IMG/VR virus record: IMGVR_UViG_3300045283_000128
Location: 1-25,027 of that record
Strand: one strand, 5' to 3'
Length of the DNA: 25,027 bases
Origin: a virus
Numbering within the stretch: position 1 is the first letter of the stretch; each line of letters starts with the position of its first letter. Shown piece after piece: positions 1 through 7,345 of the stretch. The position numbers and the translations under genes are program-made. The notes beneath the pieces were generated by a model. The model worked only from the letters and a program-made list of their open reading frames with translations, was not told where the DNA came from and ran no database searches.

Positions 1-127
1 ACGCCTTGTCGGCGGGGATACGGATCCGGTCGGACGGGAGCCCTCTTCGTTCGGCGAGCTCGTACAGGTTGGTCCCGCCGGCGCCGGGGCGCGGGTTCCC
101 TTCGCTGTGGCAGTAGAACCACGCGTC
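1..127. repeat. Terminal direct repeat, left copy (circular closure overlap)
   Basis: These 127 bases are identical to the last 127 bases of the window (24901-25027). A coding frame for a glycosyltransferase passes through the junction with no stop or frame change when the ends are joined, giving a 24,900-bp circle. The length of 127 matches a k-mer size often used by short-read assemblers, so an assembly overlap is more likely than a physical terminal repeat. Confidence 0.95.
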
Positions 128-769
128 AGGGTGGGCGGCCATGAACCGTGCGAGCGCGGTGAACACGTTCGGGAAGTTTTTCCGGGGGACGTCCGAGTTC
201 CCGACGTTCGCGGCGACCATCCCGGCCAGGAACGCGTCGCGGGGAACGCCGAGCCTGTCGCGGGCCTCGCCTCTGAGCTCCGGGCGGGGCCGGAACAGGG
301 TGGTGTCGATCCCGTGCGGCACATACAGCGGCTCGAGGCCCGTGTCGCGCATCATCCGCTCCCCGAACCGGCTCATCGCGATCGGCCTCACACGGGGGTG
401 CGCCAATGGGGCCCGGACCATCGCGGGTAGCGGGGTGTGGTCGACCGGGGCCCACACCGCCACGGGTGGCCCGTCGGCCCATTCGTCGGGGTGGAGCACC
501 CACGCGTCGCAGAGCGCGATCACCTGGTCAGCCTCGAAGTCTTCTGCGTACGCGGGGAGGGTGCGGTTCCCGTACACCCCGTCGGCGGGGTAGCAGCGGA
601 TCCCGTCCCAGTGGAGTTGGGCGTCGTGGAACCCGTAATTCGACGCGACCGCGATGTCGTGCCCAAGCGCGGCAAGCTTGGGCACGAACAGCGCGGTTTG
701 TTGCCCGTACCCGGACCCGATCCACGGCGGGTTGCTCAACCAGAGGATCCTCACCAGCGGACCGTCCAT
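1..769 (-). CDS. GT-B fold glycosyltransferase (family 4-like), N-terminal part; continues at 24900-24443
   Basis: Joined across the circle, this gene runs from 769 down to 1 and on from 24900 to 24443: 1227 nt, 408 residues, no internal stop. The N-terminus reads as a Rossmann half (ILWLSNPPW, then the glycine-rich GSGYG loop near residues 18-22). The C-terminal half carries the donor-binding signature. Such enzymes move a sugar from a nucleotide-sugar to a protein, lipid or glycan. The ATG at 769 overlaps the preceding tail gene by 19 nt; an in-frame GTG at 754 would give a 4-nt GTGA overlap and is equally possible, since neither has a clear Shine-Dalgarno. A second glycosyltransferase gene follows directly. 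Target unknown: virion protein glycosylation or host surface modification are both plausible. Confidence 0.85.
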   Translation of the reverse strand, partial: MDGPLVRILWLSNPPWIGSGYGQQTALFVPKLAALGHDIAVASNYGFHDAQLHWDGIRCYPADGVYGNRTLPAYAEDFEADQVIALCDAWVLHPDEWADGPPVAVWAPVDHTPLPAMVRAPLAHPRVRPIAMSRFGERMMRDTGLEPLYVPHGIDTTLFRPRPELRGEARDRLGVPRDAFLAGMVAANVGNSDVPRKNFPNVFTALARFMAAHPDAWFYCHSEGNPRPGAGGTNLYELAERRGLPSDRIRIPADKA

Positions 770-1125
770 TCGCACCCGAGCAGGTCACCGTAGGGCCGGT
801 AGCCGGACCGCTCGTCGACGAAGAACCGCGGGTCGGTCTCCAAGGCCGCGCTCACGCTGGTAGGGCCGGCGAGCTCCATCAGCGTGAGCAGCACCTGCTG
901 CGCGGCGATGTCGTCCGGGGCGGTGACGCGGGCGCGGACGGTGACGGTCTCGTCCCAGTCGTTCTGCGCGACCTTGACCCCGGACACGTCGGCGGGGTAG
1001 ATGTCGATCGACGGTGGTGTCGGCGCCGCGTTCATGAACGCGGTGATCTGCAGTCCCGGCACCGCGAGTGTGAGCGGGTCGAGGCTCGCAGCGACCTGCG
1101 CGATCATCGCTGCGAGCCCCGGCAC
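751..1125 (-). CDS. Tail terminator / tail completion-like protein
   Basis: A 124-residue protein starting at GTG 1125, four bases after the stop of the head-tail connector gene. The sequence has a PSIDIYPAD stretch near residue 37, then an alternating beta-strand pattern (ETVTVRARV) and a GCEWTV C-terminus. This layout resembles tail terminator or completion proteins of actinobacterial siphophages, which cap the tail tube and join it to the head. Position between connector and tail genes agrees. The family call is from pattern memory, not a search; a generic minor head-tail protein is the alternative. Confidence 0.6.
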   Translation of the reverse strand: MPGLAAMIAQVAASLDPLTLAVPGLQITAFMNAAPTPPSIDIYPADVSGVKVAQNDWDETVTVRARVTAPDDIAAQQVLLTLMELAGPTSVSAALETDPRFFVDERSGYRPYGDLLGCEWTVRW

Positions 1126-1128
1126 GGT

Positions 1129-1464
1129 TTAGGCGATCCCTTCGTGGACGCGGAGCGGGTCGAGCATCCGGTGCCACCGCATCCACGAGTCGTTCCCTGC
1201 GTACGCGAGGATGTCCGACGCGAGCAGTGCGGCGCCGAACGTCGCGTACCCGAGGTTCCACAGCTCCCTCGCACGGCCGTAGCTGACGACCAGGACCAGC
1301 GTCGGCACCGGGACCGGCGCCGGCGTGTCGGTGCTGTAGTCGAGGTCCCAGTCGATCTCGGCCGCCGCAGCGTCGAGGCACAACTGGGCCTGCTCGACCT
1401 GGTCAGGCGACGGCGTCGTGTAGTTCAGCCGGCGGAGGAGCTCGTCCGTGGTCCCGTACGCCAC
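1129..1464 (-). CDS. Head-tail connector (adaptor) protein
   Basis: A 111-residue, mostly helical protein with a GTG start at 1464, directly behind the TGA of the 57-residue gene (TGAGTG, no gap). The N-terminus MAYGTTDELLRRL and the following helices fit the small adaptor proteins (HK97 gp6 type) that form a ring under the portal. Its place two genes after the capsid gene is the usual one. It ends in TAA, rare in this genome. Function assigned by position and size together; sequence similarity was not tested. Confidence 0.6.
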   Translation of the reverse strand: MAYGTTDELLRRLNYTTPSPDQVEQAQLCLDAAAAEIDWDLDYSTDTPAPVPVPTLVLVVSYGRARELWNLGYATFGAALLASDILAYAGNDSWMRWHRMLDPLRVHEGIA

Positions 1465-1638
1465 TCAGGTCACCTTGTCGCTCGTGACCGAGTCCGGCCT
1501 TTTCGCCGCTGTTTTCTTCGGGCCGGCTGTGCCGCCGCCGGTGCCTTCGTCCCACGGGGCGGACTCGTCAGGCCGGACGACCTGCTGGTTCGGGGCGTCC
1601 CATACCGTCCCGCCGGTGTCTTCCTCGGGGGTGCTCAT
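1465..1638 (-). CDS. Small hydrophilic protein after capsid gene
   Basis: A 57-residue gene starting at ATG 1638 with a 4-nt ATGA overlap with the capsid stop, and ending immediately before the GTG of the connector gene. The protein is acidic and G/T/D-rich in the first half, with a basic stretch near residue 41 (PKKTAAKR). It has no hydrophobic segment. The perfect packing between two structural genes argues that it is translated. Many actinophages carry a small low-complexity gene here, sometimes associated with the head, but I cannot assign a role. Confidence 0.6.
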   Translation of the reverse strand: MSTPEEDTGGTVWDAPNQQVVRPDESAPWDEGTGGGTAGPKKTAAKRPDSVTSDKVT

Positions 1639-2834
1639 GCGACCGTCACTTTCACGATCCCGCCGGGCTCGGTGACGAGGTCGGCGAAGTAGCCGGCGTA
1701 CGCGACCTGGACGCCCAATACGGACGGCTCGACGACCTGCAATGAGCCGATCCGGTCCTCGTACACCTCGGCGGCTGCGGTGCTCATGATCATCAGCCGT
1801 TTCGTGGCTCCGAACCCGGACGTGACGTACACGGGGATCCCGCCGATCGCGCCGAGCATCCCCTGCCCGAACGTGTCAGCGCTGAACCCTGTCGACTGCG
1901 AGTTGAGCGGGTTGATCGGCGCGAACAGCCCGCCGAGCGACCCGAGCACGTCGGGGGAAGCTGCGGCGATCAGGCGGCCCTGGCCCTTCGTGGCGGTGTA
2001 CACCTGCCCCGCCGCGGCCCAGAACGCGGCGGCGACGTTGTCGGCGGTCGGTGTGCCGGGAATGCTGACCGTCGCGGCGGTCCCGGCGGTGTAGAACGCC
2101 TGCACAGCGGTTGCCTCCGACAGGATCGCGTACTGCGCCGCTAGGTCCTGAATGATGATGTCCATCACCTGGGGCTGGCTCCAGTCGATCGCCTGCCTCG
2201 ACACGTTTACATACCCCCCCAGGGTAACGGGGGTGACAGTCATCTTCGTGATGCTCATCGCCTGCGACGTCAGCTCCGCCTTCTCAGCCGACTGCGCCGC
2301 GACAGCCGTGTGAACCGTCACCTTCGGCCGCGAGAACCCCGTCCCGGGCAGCTGCCTCGGGCCGAGCGCGGTCACGACGGGACGAACAGCGTCGATGAAG
2401 TTCAGGACCGGCCCGAGGATCGGGGTCGGCAACAGCCCGGCGATGTTCGCGGTGGTGTTGTGCGACGCCGCCCGGTTGTACGTCTCGATCCGGTGGCGGG
2501 CCTCCGGCTGCCCGAGCCCGGCCTGCCACATGTCGATCGCGTACTCGCCGGCGGAGCGGTACTCGACCTCTTTCGGCGGCCCCGGGGTATTGCTCATGTA
2601 CTTCGCGATCTCCGCGACGCGGGTGGCGGAGTCGCCGCTGATCCGGCGCATCTCGATCAACGGCTCGATCTTCCCGTTCACCTTCTCCATCTGCGCCTTC
2701 TGGTCCTTGACGAGGTCCATCTGCTCGTCGGACAGGTCTTTGCCGTCGGCGGCTTTGAAGATCCCGTCGACGAACTGTTGGCGTTCCTCGATCTCCGCCA
2801 TGTAGTTGGCGAGAACCTGGTCTGTTGCGCCCAT
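1635..2834 (-). CDS. Major capsid protein, HK97 fold
   Basis: A 399-residue protein. The start ATG at 2834 is chosen because AAAGGAG lies 8 nt upstream. The first ~95 residues form a charged helical region (EEIR/KDQKAQMEK-like heptads), as in the scaffold-like delta domain of HK97-type capsids. The rest is the mature shell part with an NIAGLLPTPILGPVLNF segment and E-loop/P-domain-like strands. It lies directly downstream of the prohead protease, which is expected to remove the delta domain. A 138-nt gap separates the two genes, the largest inside the virion module, so extra transcription may start there. Confidence 0.9.
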   Translation of the reverse strand: MGATDQVLANYMAEIEERQQFVDGIFKAADGKDLSDEQMDLVKDQKAQMEKVNGKIEPLIEMRRISGDSATRVAEIAKYMSNTPGPPKEVEYRSAGEYAIDMWQAGLGQPEARHRIETYNRAASHNTTANIAGLLPTPILGPVLNFIDAVRPVVTALGPRQLPGTGFSRPKVTVHTAVAAQSAEKAELTSQAMSITKMTVTPVTLGGYVNVSRQAIDWSQPQVMDIIIQDLAAQYAILSEATAVQAFYTAGTAATVSIPGTPTADNVAAAFWAAAGQVYTATKGQGRLIAAASPDVLGSLGGLFAPINPLNSQSTGFSADTFGQGMLGAIGGIPVYVTSGFGATKRLMIMSTAAAEVYEDRIGSLQVVEPSVLGVQVAYAGYFADLVTEPGGIVKVTVA

Positions 2835-2972
2835 CAGGGGGGCTCCTTTCAAGGGTTGCGCGAACGAAGGATGGGATCCCTTTGCTCGAGCGCCTAACCC
2901 CTGCTACACCCGTCCCGCCCTGCGGTTTGGTCTCTAACGGATGAGGAGCCTGCTCTCGGTGCGAACGCGAGT
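2835..2972 (-). promoter_or_regulatory. Leader between protease and capsid genes, possible promoter
   Basis: This is the only sizeable non-coding gap in the head gene cluster. On the minus strand it begins with a TAGACT hexamer (TANNNT -10 type) just past the protease stop. A TTGAAC lies 15 nt further upstream inside the protease 3' end. The gap ends with the strong AAAGGAG of the capsid gene. The spacer is short of the usual 17, so the promoter is only a candidate. High capsid demand would explain a separate promoter. Confidence 0.3.
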
Positions 2973-3620
2973 CTAGCTAACCCAGCGGCGGTTCAACGCG
3001 TCCGCCGCGGCCTTCTGCTCCGCGACGGTGAGTTTGTCGCGGTTCGGGGTCGCGTCGCCGTACAGCGGCTCCTGCGCGCCCCCTGGGGTGTTCCTGACCG
3101 ACTCGACGACCGCGCCGGGGTAGGCGGGGTCGGGGACCAATGCGACGTGGTCGAGCCACAACCGGTTCAGCCGCCGGACCGACCGGTTCTGTTCCCACAC
3201 CTCGGCGTCGTCCCAGACCGGGCCGCGGCCCTCGTCGCGGCGCAACAACGCGAACCCCGCGGACGCGTCGAGGCCGCCTTCGTCGCACTCGATCAGGGTG
3301 CGCTCCCCGATATCGGTCCCGAACATCCTGATCTCGGTCACCAGGCCTTCGGTCCGGGACGGGTGCAGCCCGACGACTTTCCCGACGAGCTTGTCCCAGA
3401 TGTGGTCGCGGTTCACCCGTAGTTTGCTCCGGGCGCGTTTCTCGATCCCGTCGAACGCGCCCCGCGTGACGACCTCGGTGAACGACCGGCCGCGCTCGTG
3501 AATCTGGGTGGGCTGCTCGTACGGCATCGCGATCACCGTCACGAGCCGTTTCGGGAAGTTGACCTCGGCGACAAGGGCCGCCCTCGTCTCGATACCGGTC
3601 TCGACCAGTGTCAAAGTCAT
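2973..3620 (-). CDS. Prohead protease, HK97/S78 family
   Basis: A 215-residue serine protease with ATG 3620 overlapping the portal stop by 4 nt (ATGA). The family triad can be seen in order: His near residue 73 in RDHIWDKLVG, Ser near 120 in LDASAGF, and an acidic residue near 157 in LDHVALVPDPAYPGA, the last being the typical C-terminal family motif. It processes the capsid delta domain during prohead maturation. The size fits a stand-alone protease without fused capsid. Confidence 0.88.
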   Translation of the reverse strand: MTLTLVETGIETRAALVAEVNFPKRLVTVIAMPYEQPTQIHERGRSFTEVVTRGAFDGIEKRARSKLRVNRDHIWDKLVGKVVGLHPSRTEGLVTEIRMFGTDIGERTLIECDEGGLDASAGFALLRRDEGRGPVWDDAEVWEQNRSVRRLNRLWLDHVALVPDPAYPGAVVESVRNTPGGAQEPLYGDATPNRDKLTVAEQKAAADALNRRWVS

Positions 3621-4870
3621 TGCAGCACCCCGCTTCCCGTGTCGGATCGTGTGGTGTCGGTGACGCCGAGCTGCTCACGGATCTCCTGGACGGTCAGCGC
3701 GGGCTGCCCTGTCACCGGGTCGACGATCCCGCTGTAGATCTGGATCACCTGCGCCTGCTCCAACGGCATCGGTGCGACGTACCGGCGGCTGTCGAGCTCG
3801 ACCGAGGTGCCGCGGGGTAGCGCCCACCCGGACAGCGCTTTCATCACGCTGACGGCTTTCGGCTCCAACCCTTGCCGCCAGTGCAGCTCCGTCCACATGT
3901 TCATGTTCTTGTACGTCATCGGGTCCGTCGAGGTGGGGATCCCGACGAGCTCGGACGGCATCCCCAATAGCTGCGCGATCCGGCCTTCCTCACGGTCGAG
4001 CAGGGTGGTGAGGCCGAGGTCGTTCGGGTTGATCTGCGTCGGTGTCCACTTGATCCCCCCCGACAGGACGGCGGGCTCACCGATCGACGAGAGCCTCGCC
4101 GCGACCCAGTCGGCCTTCAACGCTGCCGCTTGCGCCGGTGTCTGCTCCGCCGGGTGCTCCAAAACTCCTGATGGGATCCCGCCGCCGCCGACGAGCTTCG
4201 TCGCGTACGAGATCAACGCTTGCGCCGCGGCGACGCGGTTGCCGCCCGCCTCGAGCGGGCCGATCCCGTGCGCGACCCCGACCTGGCTCGAGTACCGGAT
4301 GTGCAATAGCTCACCGGTGACGTCGTCGCCGCCGATCTCGTAGGTTCGGAGCCCGTCGGCCATCGTGATGTTCACCCACCACGGCGGCACGACGTGGAAG
4401 CTGGCGGGCCACCCGGTCGCGTACCACGCCGTTGCCAAAACGAACGCCTCACCGACCGCCTGGTAGTCCCAGAACAGCTGCTTGCAGAACTCCTCCCACG
4501 ACGTGTACATGTTCGCGTCGGGGTTGGTGAGCCACCCGACCGGCGTCGACGGTGCGGCGCCTTTCAGGTAGGCGGGCATCGTCGACAGGATCGACGCTTG
4601 CCGGTCGATCACCATCCACGCCGTATCGGTCGGGGTCGGCATCATCATCCCGCCGGACCAGTTCGGCGTGTTCCAGTCCGCCGGCCACCCCGACCACGCC
4701 GACGGCGTGATCGACGGCGGCGACCAACCAACATCGGTGCCGGTGATGACCACGCCGTTCGGGTCGCCTGGTCTCGCCGATGGCGGCCCGACCGTCGCCG
4801 GCGGGACGTCGGCGGGGTCGTTCGAGTTCGGGATGTCAGGCGGCCGCGCCGACCTCGAGAACAGCCCCAT
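3617..4870 (-). CDS. Portal protein
   Basis: A 417-residue portal protein starting at ATG 4870, which shares one base with the terminase stop (TGATG). An upstream in-frame extension to 4921 is ignored because it only reads inside terminase. The protein has the HK97-type portal layout: a P/S/D-rich variable N-terminus, W-rich wing (WDYQAVGEAFVLA), the GIGPLEAGG segment, and the C-terminal LDREEGRIAQLLGMPSELVG followed by TYKNMNMWTELHWRQ, a classic portal stretch. It forms the dodecameric DNA gate and docks the terminase. Confidence 0.9.
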   Translation of the reverse strand: MGLFSRSARPPDIPNSNDPADVPPATVGPPSARPGDPNGVVITGTDVGWSPPSITPSAWSGWPADWNTPNWSGGMMMPTPTDTAWMVIDRQASILSTMPAYLKGAAPSTPVGWLTNPDANMYTSWEEFCKQLFWDYQAVGEAFVLATAWYATGWPASFHVVPPWWVNITMADGLRTYEIGGDDVTGELLHIRYSSQVGVAHGIGPLEAGGNRVAAAQALISYATKLVGGGGIPSGVLEHPAEQTPAQAAALKADWVAARLSSIGEPAVLSGGIKWTPTQINPNDLGLTTLLDREEGRIAQLLGMPSELVGIPTSTDPMTYKNMNMWTELHWRQGLEPKAVSVMKALSGWALPRGTSVELDSRRYVAPMPLEQAQVIQIYSGIVDPVTGQPALTVQEIREQLGVTDTTRSDTGSGVLQ

Positions 4871-6666
4871 CAGTACACCGCCGCCACCGGGGCGGGTGCG
4901 TGCGCGGCGTTGACCGCCCACACCGCCGCCTTCACAAGGTGCGAGTTCAGTGTTGTCGGCAGCGTCAGCCCGGTCTGCGACTCACGGACGCGGGCGTTCG
5001 CGACAGCCCCGTCGAGCTCGGTCGTGAACGGGTCGTGCGTCAATGTTCCCCGGGCGGCGAGGTCACGGAACAGCGCGAGCCCCACCCTGGTTTCGCGCAT
5101 CCCCGCCGGCACCGGTTGCGGTGTCGTTGATGCGGGGACGCTGTTCAGCATTGACGCGCCCACGAGGAGCTCCCGGATCTGGAACCTCGCGCCGAGCCAC
5201 TCGACATCGCCGCGGATCGCGGTGTCCCAGTCGTCGCGGAGCCACCCACCAACGTCGATCCGTCCGTCCGGCAATAGAGCGGCGGTCGCAACAGCGGCGC
5301 CTTTCCCGTAGTAGTCCTCGACAGCAACGAAGATCGCGTCGGTCGGTGCGAGCCCCGTGTCGCGAAGCCTATCCCACATCCCGGGCGGCAGCAGTTCTTC
5401 CCCGAACGCCGGCGACGCCGACAACGGCCACTGGTTCAGCCACTGCGCTCTGAACGACTCGATCGGGTCGGGCTCCTCGGGGTCGGGGTCCGCGTCACCC
5501 GACTGCGCCAGCTCCAAGCGTTTCTGGATCAGCTTCTGCCGTTTCGCGGTCCAGTACGGCGACGCCATCCGCCACGACCGGGTGTCGTCGAGCTCGGCGC
5601 TGCTCGGCGCCGACCACTCGACCAGCAGGTCGCCGTCGCCGCTCTCCAGCGACGCCAACGCGAGTTTCCGATGCTCGAGCATCAGGCTCGTCGCGCGGCG
5701 ATGGGCCGTCGAGACCAAGAGCATCTGCGGCTGCTCACGCTCGACCATCGTCGGCGCAAGTCCCTCCTCGATCGTCGCCGCCCGGACCTTCCACGCCTCA
5801 TCAGCAGCGCCGACCGACACCCCGTACCCGTACACCGCCTCCTTCGCCCGCAGCATCCACCGTGACCCGTCCGCGAGGAGCTCGATCTCCTCCTGCCCGT
5901 TCACCTCACGAACCTTGTACAAGTCCTTCCGCTGCTTCGCCCACAACCGCGCCGGGCGCTGCACCTCCTTACACACCGCCAAATCCTTCCCGGTGTGGAG
6001 GATGTCCTGCGGCTCACCGAACCGGTCGCCCTGATGCACACGCCACAACAACAACTCGCGGAGCAGCCACGACTTCCCGAGCTGCCGCGCCATCGTCAAC
6101 ACGAACGTCTCCCACACCAACCTGCCCTGGTCGTCGACCTCGAGCAACCTGACCGCGACGAGCTTCTGCCACCACCGCAAATCCCGGCCCGACCTGCCCT
6201 CGGCGAACCGCACGAACTCCTTCCCAAGTGACCCCGCCGCGGCGGGGTGCGGCACCGTCATGTACCTCGGCCACGTCGCGTTCCTCGGGACCGTCCGCAA
6301 CCCGCGCAACCACGGGACACGCCACCGCGGATCCCCAGCCTCGATCCCGACACGCTCCACAACCGTCGCCCTGGGCTCCCGCAACCACAACCGGCCGGCG
6401 GTCGCCCGGTTACACGCCCGATGCTCCGGCCCCGAATACCGGCCCTTGTCACCATCAACATGACCGAGGTCCCACGGCTCCAACGGCCCAATCGCGTCGC
6501 CGCACCTCGCGCACCGGCAGCCCCCAGCGGCGACGATCGGCTCCCACTTCTTCCGGAACGCGTTATGCCGGGCGTCGTAACCCCGCGCCGACGTACTCGG
6601 CCGAGCACGCCTCGCCGCGGTCACGCTCACCCGAGCTCGCCCAGCCTCGCCCCAACCCGGACGCAC
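4870..6666 (-). CDS. Terminase large subunit with N-terminal HNH endonuclease domain
   Basis: A 598-residue fusion. Residues ~28-92 form an HNH nuclease: zinc ligands around C50-C55, then DLGHVDGD with H69 and a downstream EHRACN (H82, N86). The terminase follows, with Walker A ARQLGKS (193-199), Walker B ending in D289-E290, a coupling-motif-like STAHRR (319-324) and an RNase H-like nuclease starting near VAVEDYYG (448). It cuts and pumps phage DNA into the prohead. Separate HNH proteins next to terminase are known to be needed for cos cutting in HK97-like phages; fusing them is unusual. The start is uncertain: GTG 6666 or GTG 6630, both with weak ribosome sites. No separate small terminase subunit is recognisable upstream. 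Confidence 0.88.
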   Translation of the reverse strand: MRPGWGEAGRARVSVTAARRARPSTSARGYDARHNAFRKKWEPIVAAGGCRCARCGDAIGPLEPWDLGHVDGDKGRYSGPEHRACNRATAGRLWLREPRATVVERVGIEAGDPRWRVPWLRGLRTVPRNATWPRYMTVPHPAAAGSLGKEFVRFAEGRSGRDLRWWQKLVAVRLLEVDDQGRLVWETFVLTMARQLGKSWLLRELLLWRVHQGDRFGEPQDILHTGKDLAVCKEVQRPARLWAKQRKDLYKVREVNGQEEIELLADGSRWMLRAKEAVYGYGVSVGAADEAWKVRAATIEEGLAPTMVEREQPQMLLVSTAHRRATSLMLEHRKLALASLESGDGDLLVEWSAPSSAELDDTRSWRMASPYWTAKRQKLIQKRLELAQSGDADPDPEEPDPIESFRAQWLNQWPLSASPAFGEELLPPGMWDRLRDTGLAPTDAIFVAVEDYYGKGAAVATAALLPDGRIDVGGWLRDDWDTAIRGDVEWLGARFQIRELLVGASMLNSVPASTTPQPVPAGMRETRVGLALFRDLAARGTLTHDPFTTELDGAVANARVRESQTGLTLPTTLNSHLVKAAVWAVNAAHAPAPVAAVY

Positions 6667-6731
6667 TCACCGGAAGGGGGGAAAACTCGGAAAGGGACGG
6701 GGGTCACGGTGGTGTCACCACAAAAAACCGC

Positions 6732-6812
6732 CTACCCCCAACCGTGGAAGAGCGCGATGACGAGGACGACGGCGATGATGACGCGGGCGATGTCGCTGAC
6801 GGGGATGGTCAT
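6732..6812 (-). CDS. 26-residue single-pass membrane peptide
   Basis: An ATGA overlap couples this short frame to the upstream 35-residue gene. The peptide is MTIPVSDIAR followed by a run of I/V/A/L residues and a HGWG end, so nearly all of it can span a membrane. It is the last frame before terminase. Such tiny membrane peptides are common in phages, but no function can be given; chance coding is possible though the overlap and composition argue against it. Confidence 0.45.
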   Translation of the reverse strand: MTIPVSDIARVIIAVVLVIALFHGWG

Positions 6813-6916
6813 TCGTCGTCGGGGTCGTCCGGCTCGGTGGGCTCGGGGTCCGGGGTGGTGGGCTCGGGCTGCGGGTCAGTCGTCGTGGTGGTGGTGGTGG
6901 TCTCTACGTCGCTCAT
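6809..6916 (-). CDS. 35-residue Thr/Pro/acidic peptide
   Basis: ATG 6916 has a strong ribosome site (AAGGGAG, 6 nt upstream), one of the clearest in the genome. The peptide starts MSDVE, has a run of eight threonines, then PEP/DPEP repeats and an acidic tail. It has no fold that I recognise; the composition suggests an extended linker-like peptide. It is followed through ATGA by a membrane peptide, so the two may act together. Confidence 0.5.
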   Translation of the reverse strand: MSDVETTTTTTTTDPQPEPTTPDPEPTEPDDPDDE

Positions 6917-6989
6917 GGGTTCTCCCTTGTGTGGTGGTGGTTTGTTCCAGGCCGGCCCCTGCGCCTGGCTCGGAAGCAGCGTCGGGGAG
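6917..6989 (-). promoter_or_regulatory. 73-nt gap before the 35-residue gene
   Basis: One of few gaps in the early operon. It ends in the strong Shine-Dalgarno AAGGGAG. I see no clear promoter hexamers and no terminator. Confidence 0.3.
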
Positions 6990-7175
6990 TCACGGGCTGC
7001 GGCCCCCGCCCGGCCTGGAAACCTGCGGGTTGCAGGCTATATGCCACGCCTCGTTCGTATGCGCTACGTGGTCGACGTGGTGCTGGAACGCCTGCTTCGA
7101 GGTGAGGATCCGTTGGCCACAGATCGCACACGTCTTCGGCATGTCCTTCGCTGGGGTGGCGTGGCTGCCGGTCAT
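6990..7175 (-). CDS. Small zinc-finger protein
   Basis: A 61-residue protein starting at ATG 7175 with an ATGA overlap. It has CAICGQ (C16, C19), followed by HHVDHVAHTNEAWHIAC, giving several possible zinc-ligand histidines and a third cysteine. The pattern resembles C2H2-like or degenerate HNH-type small zinc proteins near phage replication and packaging genes. It might bind DNA or be a subunit for packaging, but this is inference only. Confidence 0.65.
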   Translation of the reverse strand: MTGSHATPAKDMPKTCAICGQRILTSKQAFQHHVDHVAHTNEAWHIACNPQVSRPGGGRSP

Positions 7176-7345
7176 CGGCGTGCGAGGCGTGCGCGGGCGA
7201 GCTCGAGCTGCTTCTTGAGCTTGTAAGCGCGGTCGCGCCACGCTGCGGCGCGGCGGCGTTGGCGTTGCTCGCGCTCACGGGCTTTGTCGCGCTCGTCGGC
7301 GAGCTGGTCGATGCGTTGCCGGAGGCGGTACTCACGGTCGTTCAC
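7172..7345 (-). CDS. 57-residue basic coiled-coil protein
   Basis: This frame starts at GTG 7345 with a GTGA overlap on the replication gene and ends with ATGA on the zinc-finger gene. The protein is almost entirely charged helix (many R, E, Q, A; for example QLADERDKARERE), with heptad-like spacing suggesting a coiled coil, and ends very basic. It could be an accessory replication or terminase-related factor. No family recognised. Confidence 0.55.
   Translation of the reverse strand: MNDREYRLRQRIDQLADERDKAREREQRQRRRAAAWRDRAYKLKKQLELARARLARR

Noticed and set aside
1-127. Physical long terminal repeat of a linear genome
   Set aside because: The length equals a common assembly k-mer and a gene reads through the joint; an assembly overlap is simpler.
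406-1692. Long plus-strand open frame of 428 codons
   Set aside because: It runs opposite four well-supported minus-strand genes; R/G/P-rich composition shows it is a GC-frame shadow.
6667-6731. cos site candidate before terminase
   Set aside because: The gap is G-rich and holds a GTGGT/ACCAC inverted repeat, but there is no second similar site or known overhang to support the claim.
6913-7335. 140-codon minus-strand frame
   Set aside because: It overlaps two better frames (57-residue coiled coil and 61-residue zinc finger) that have exact stop-start overlaps; its sequence is low-complexity.
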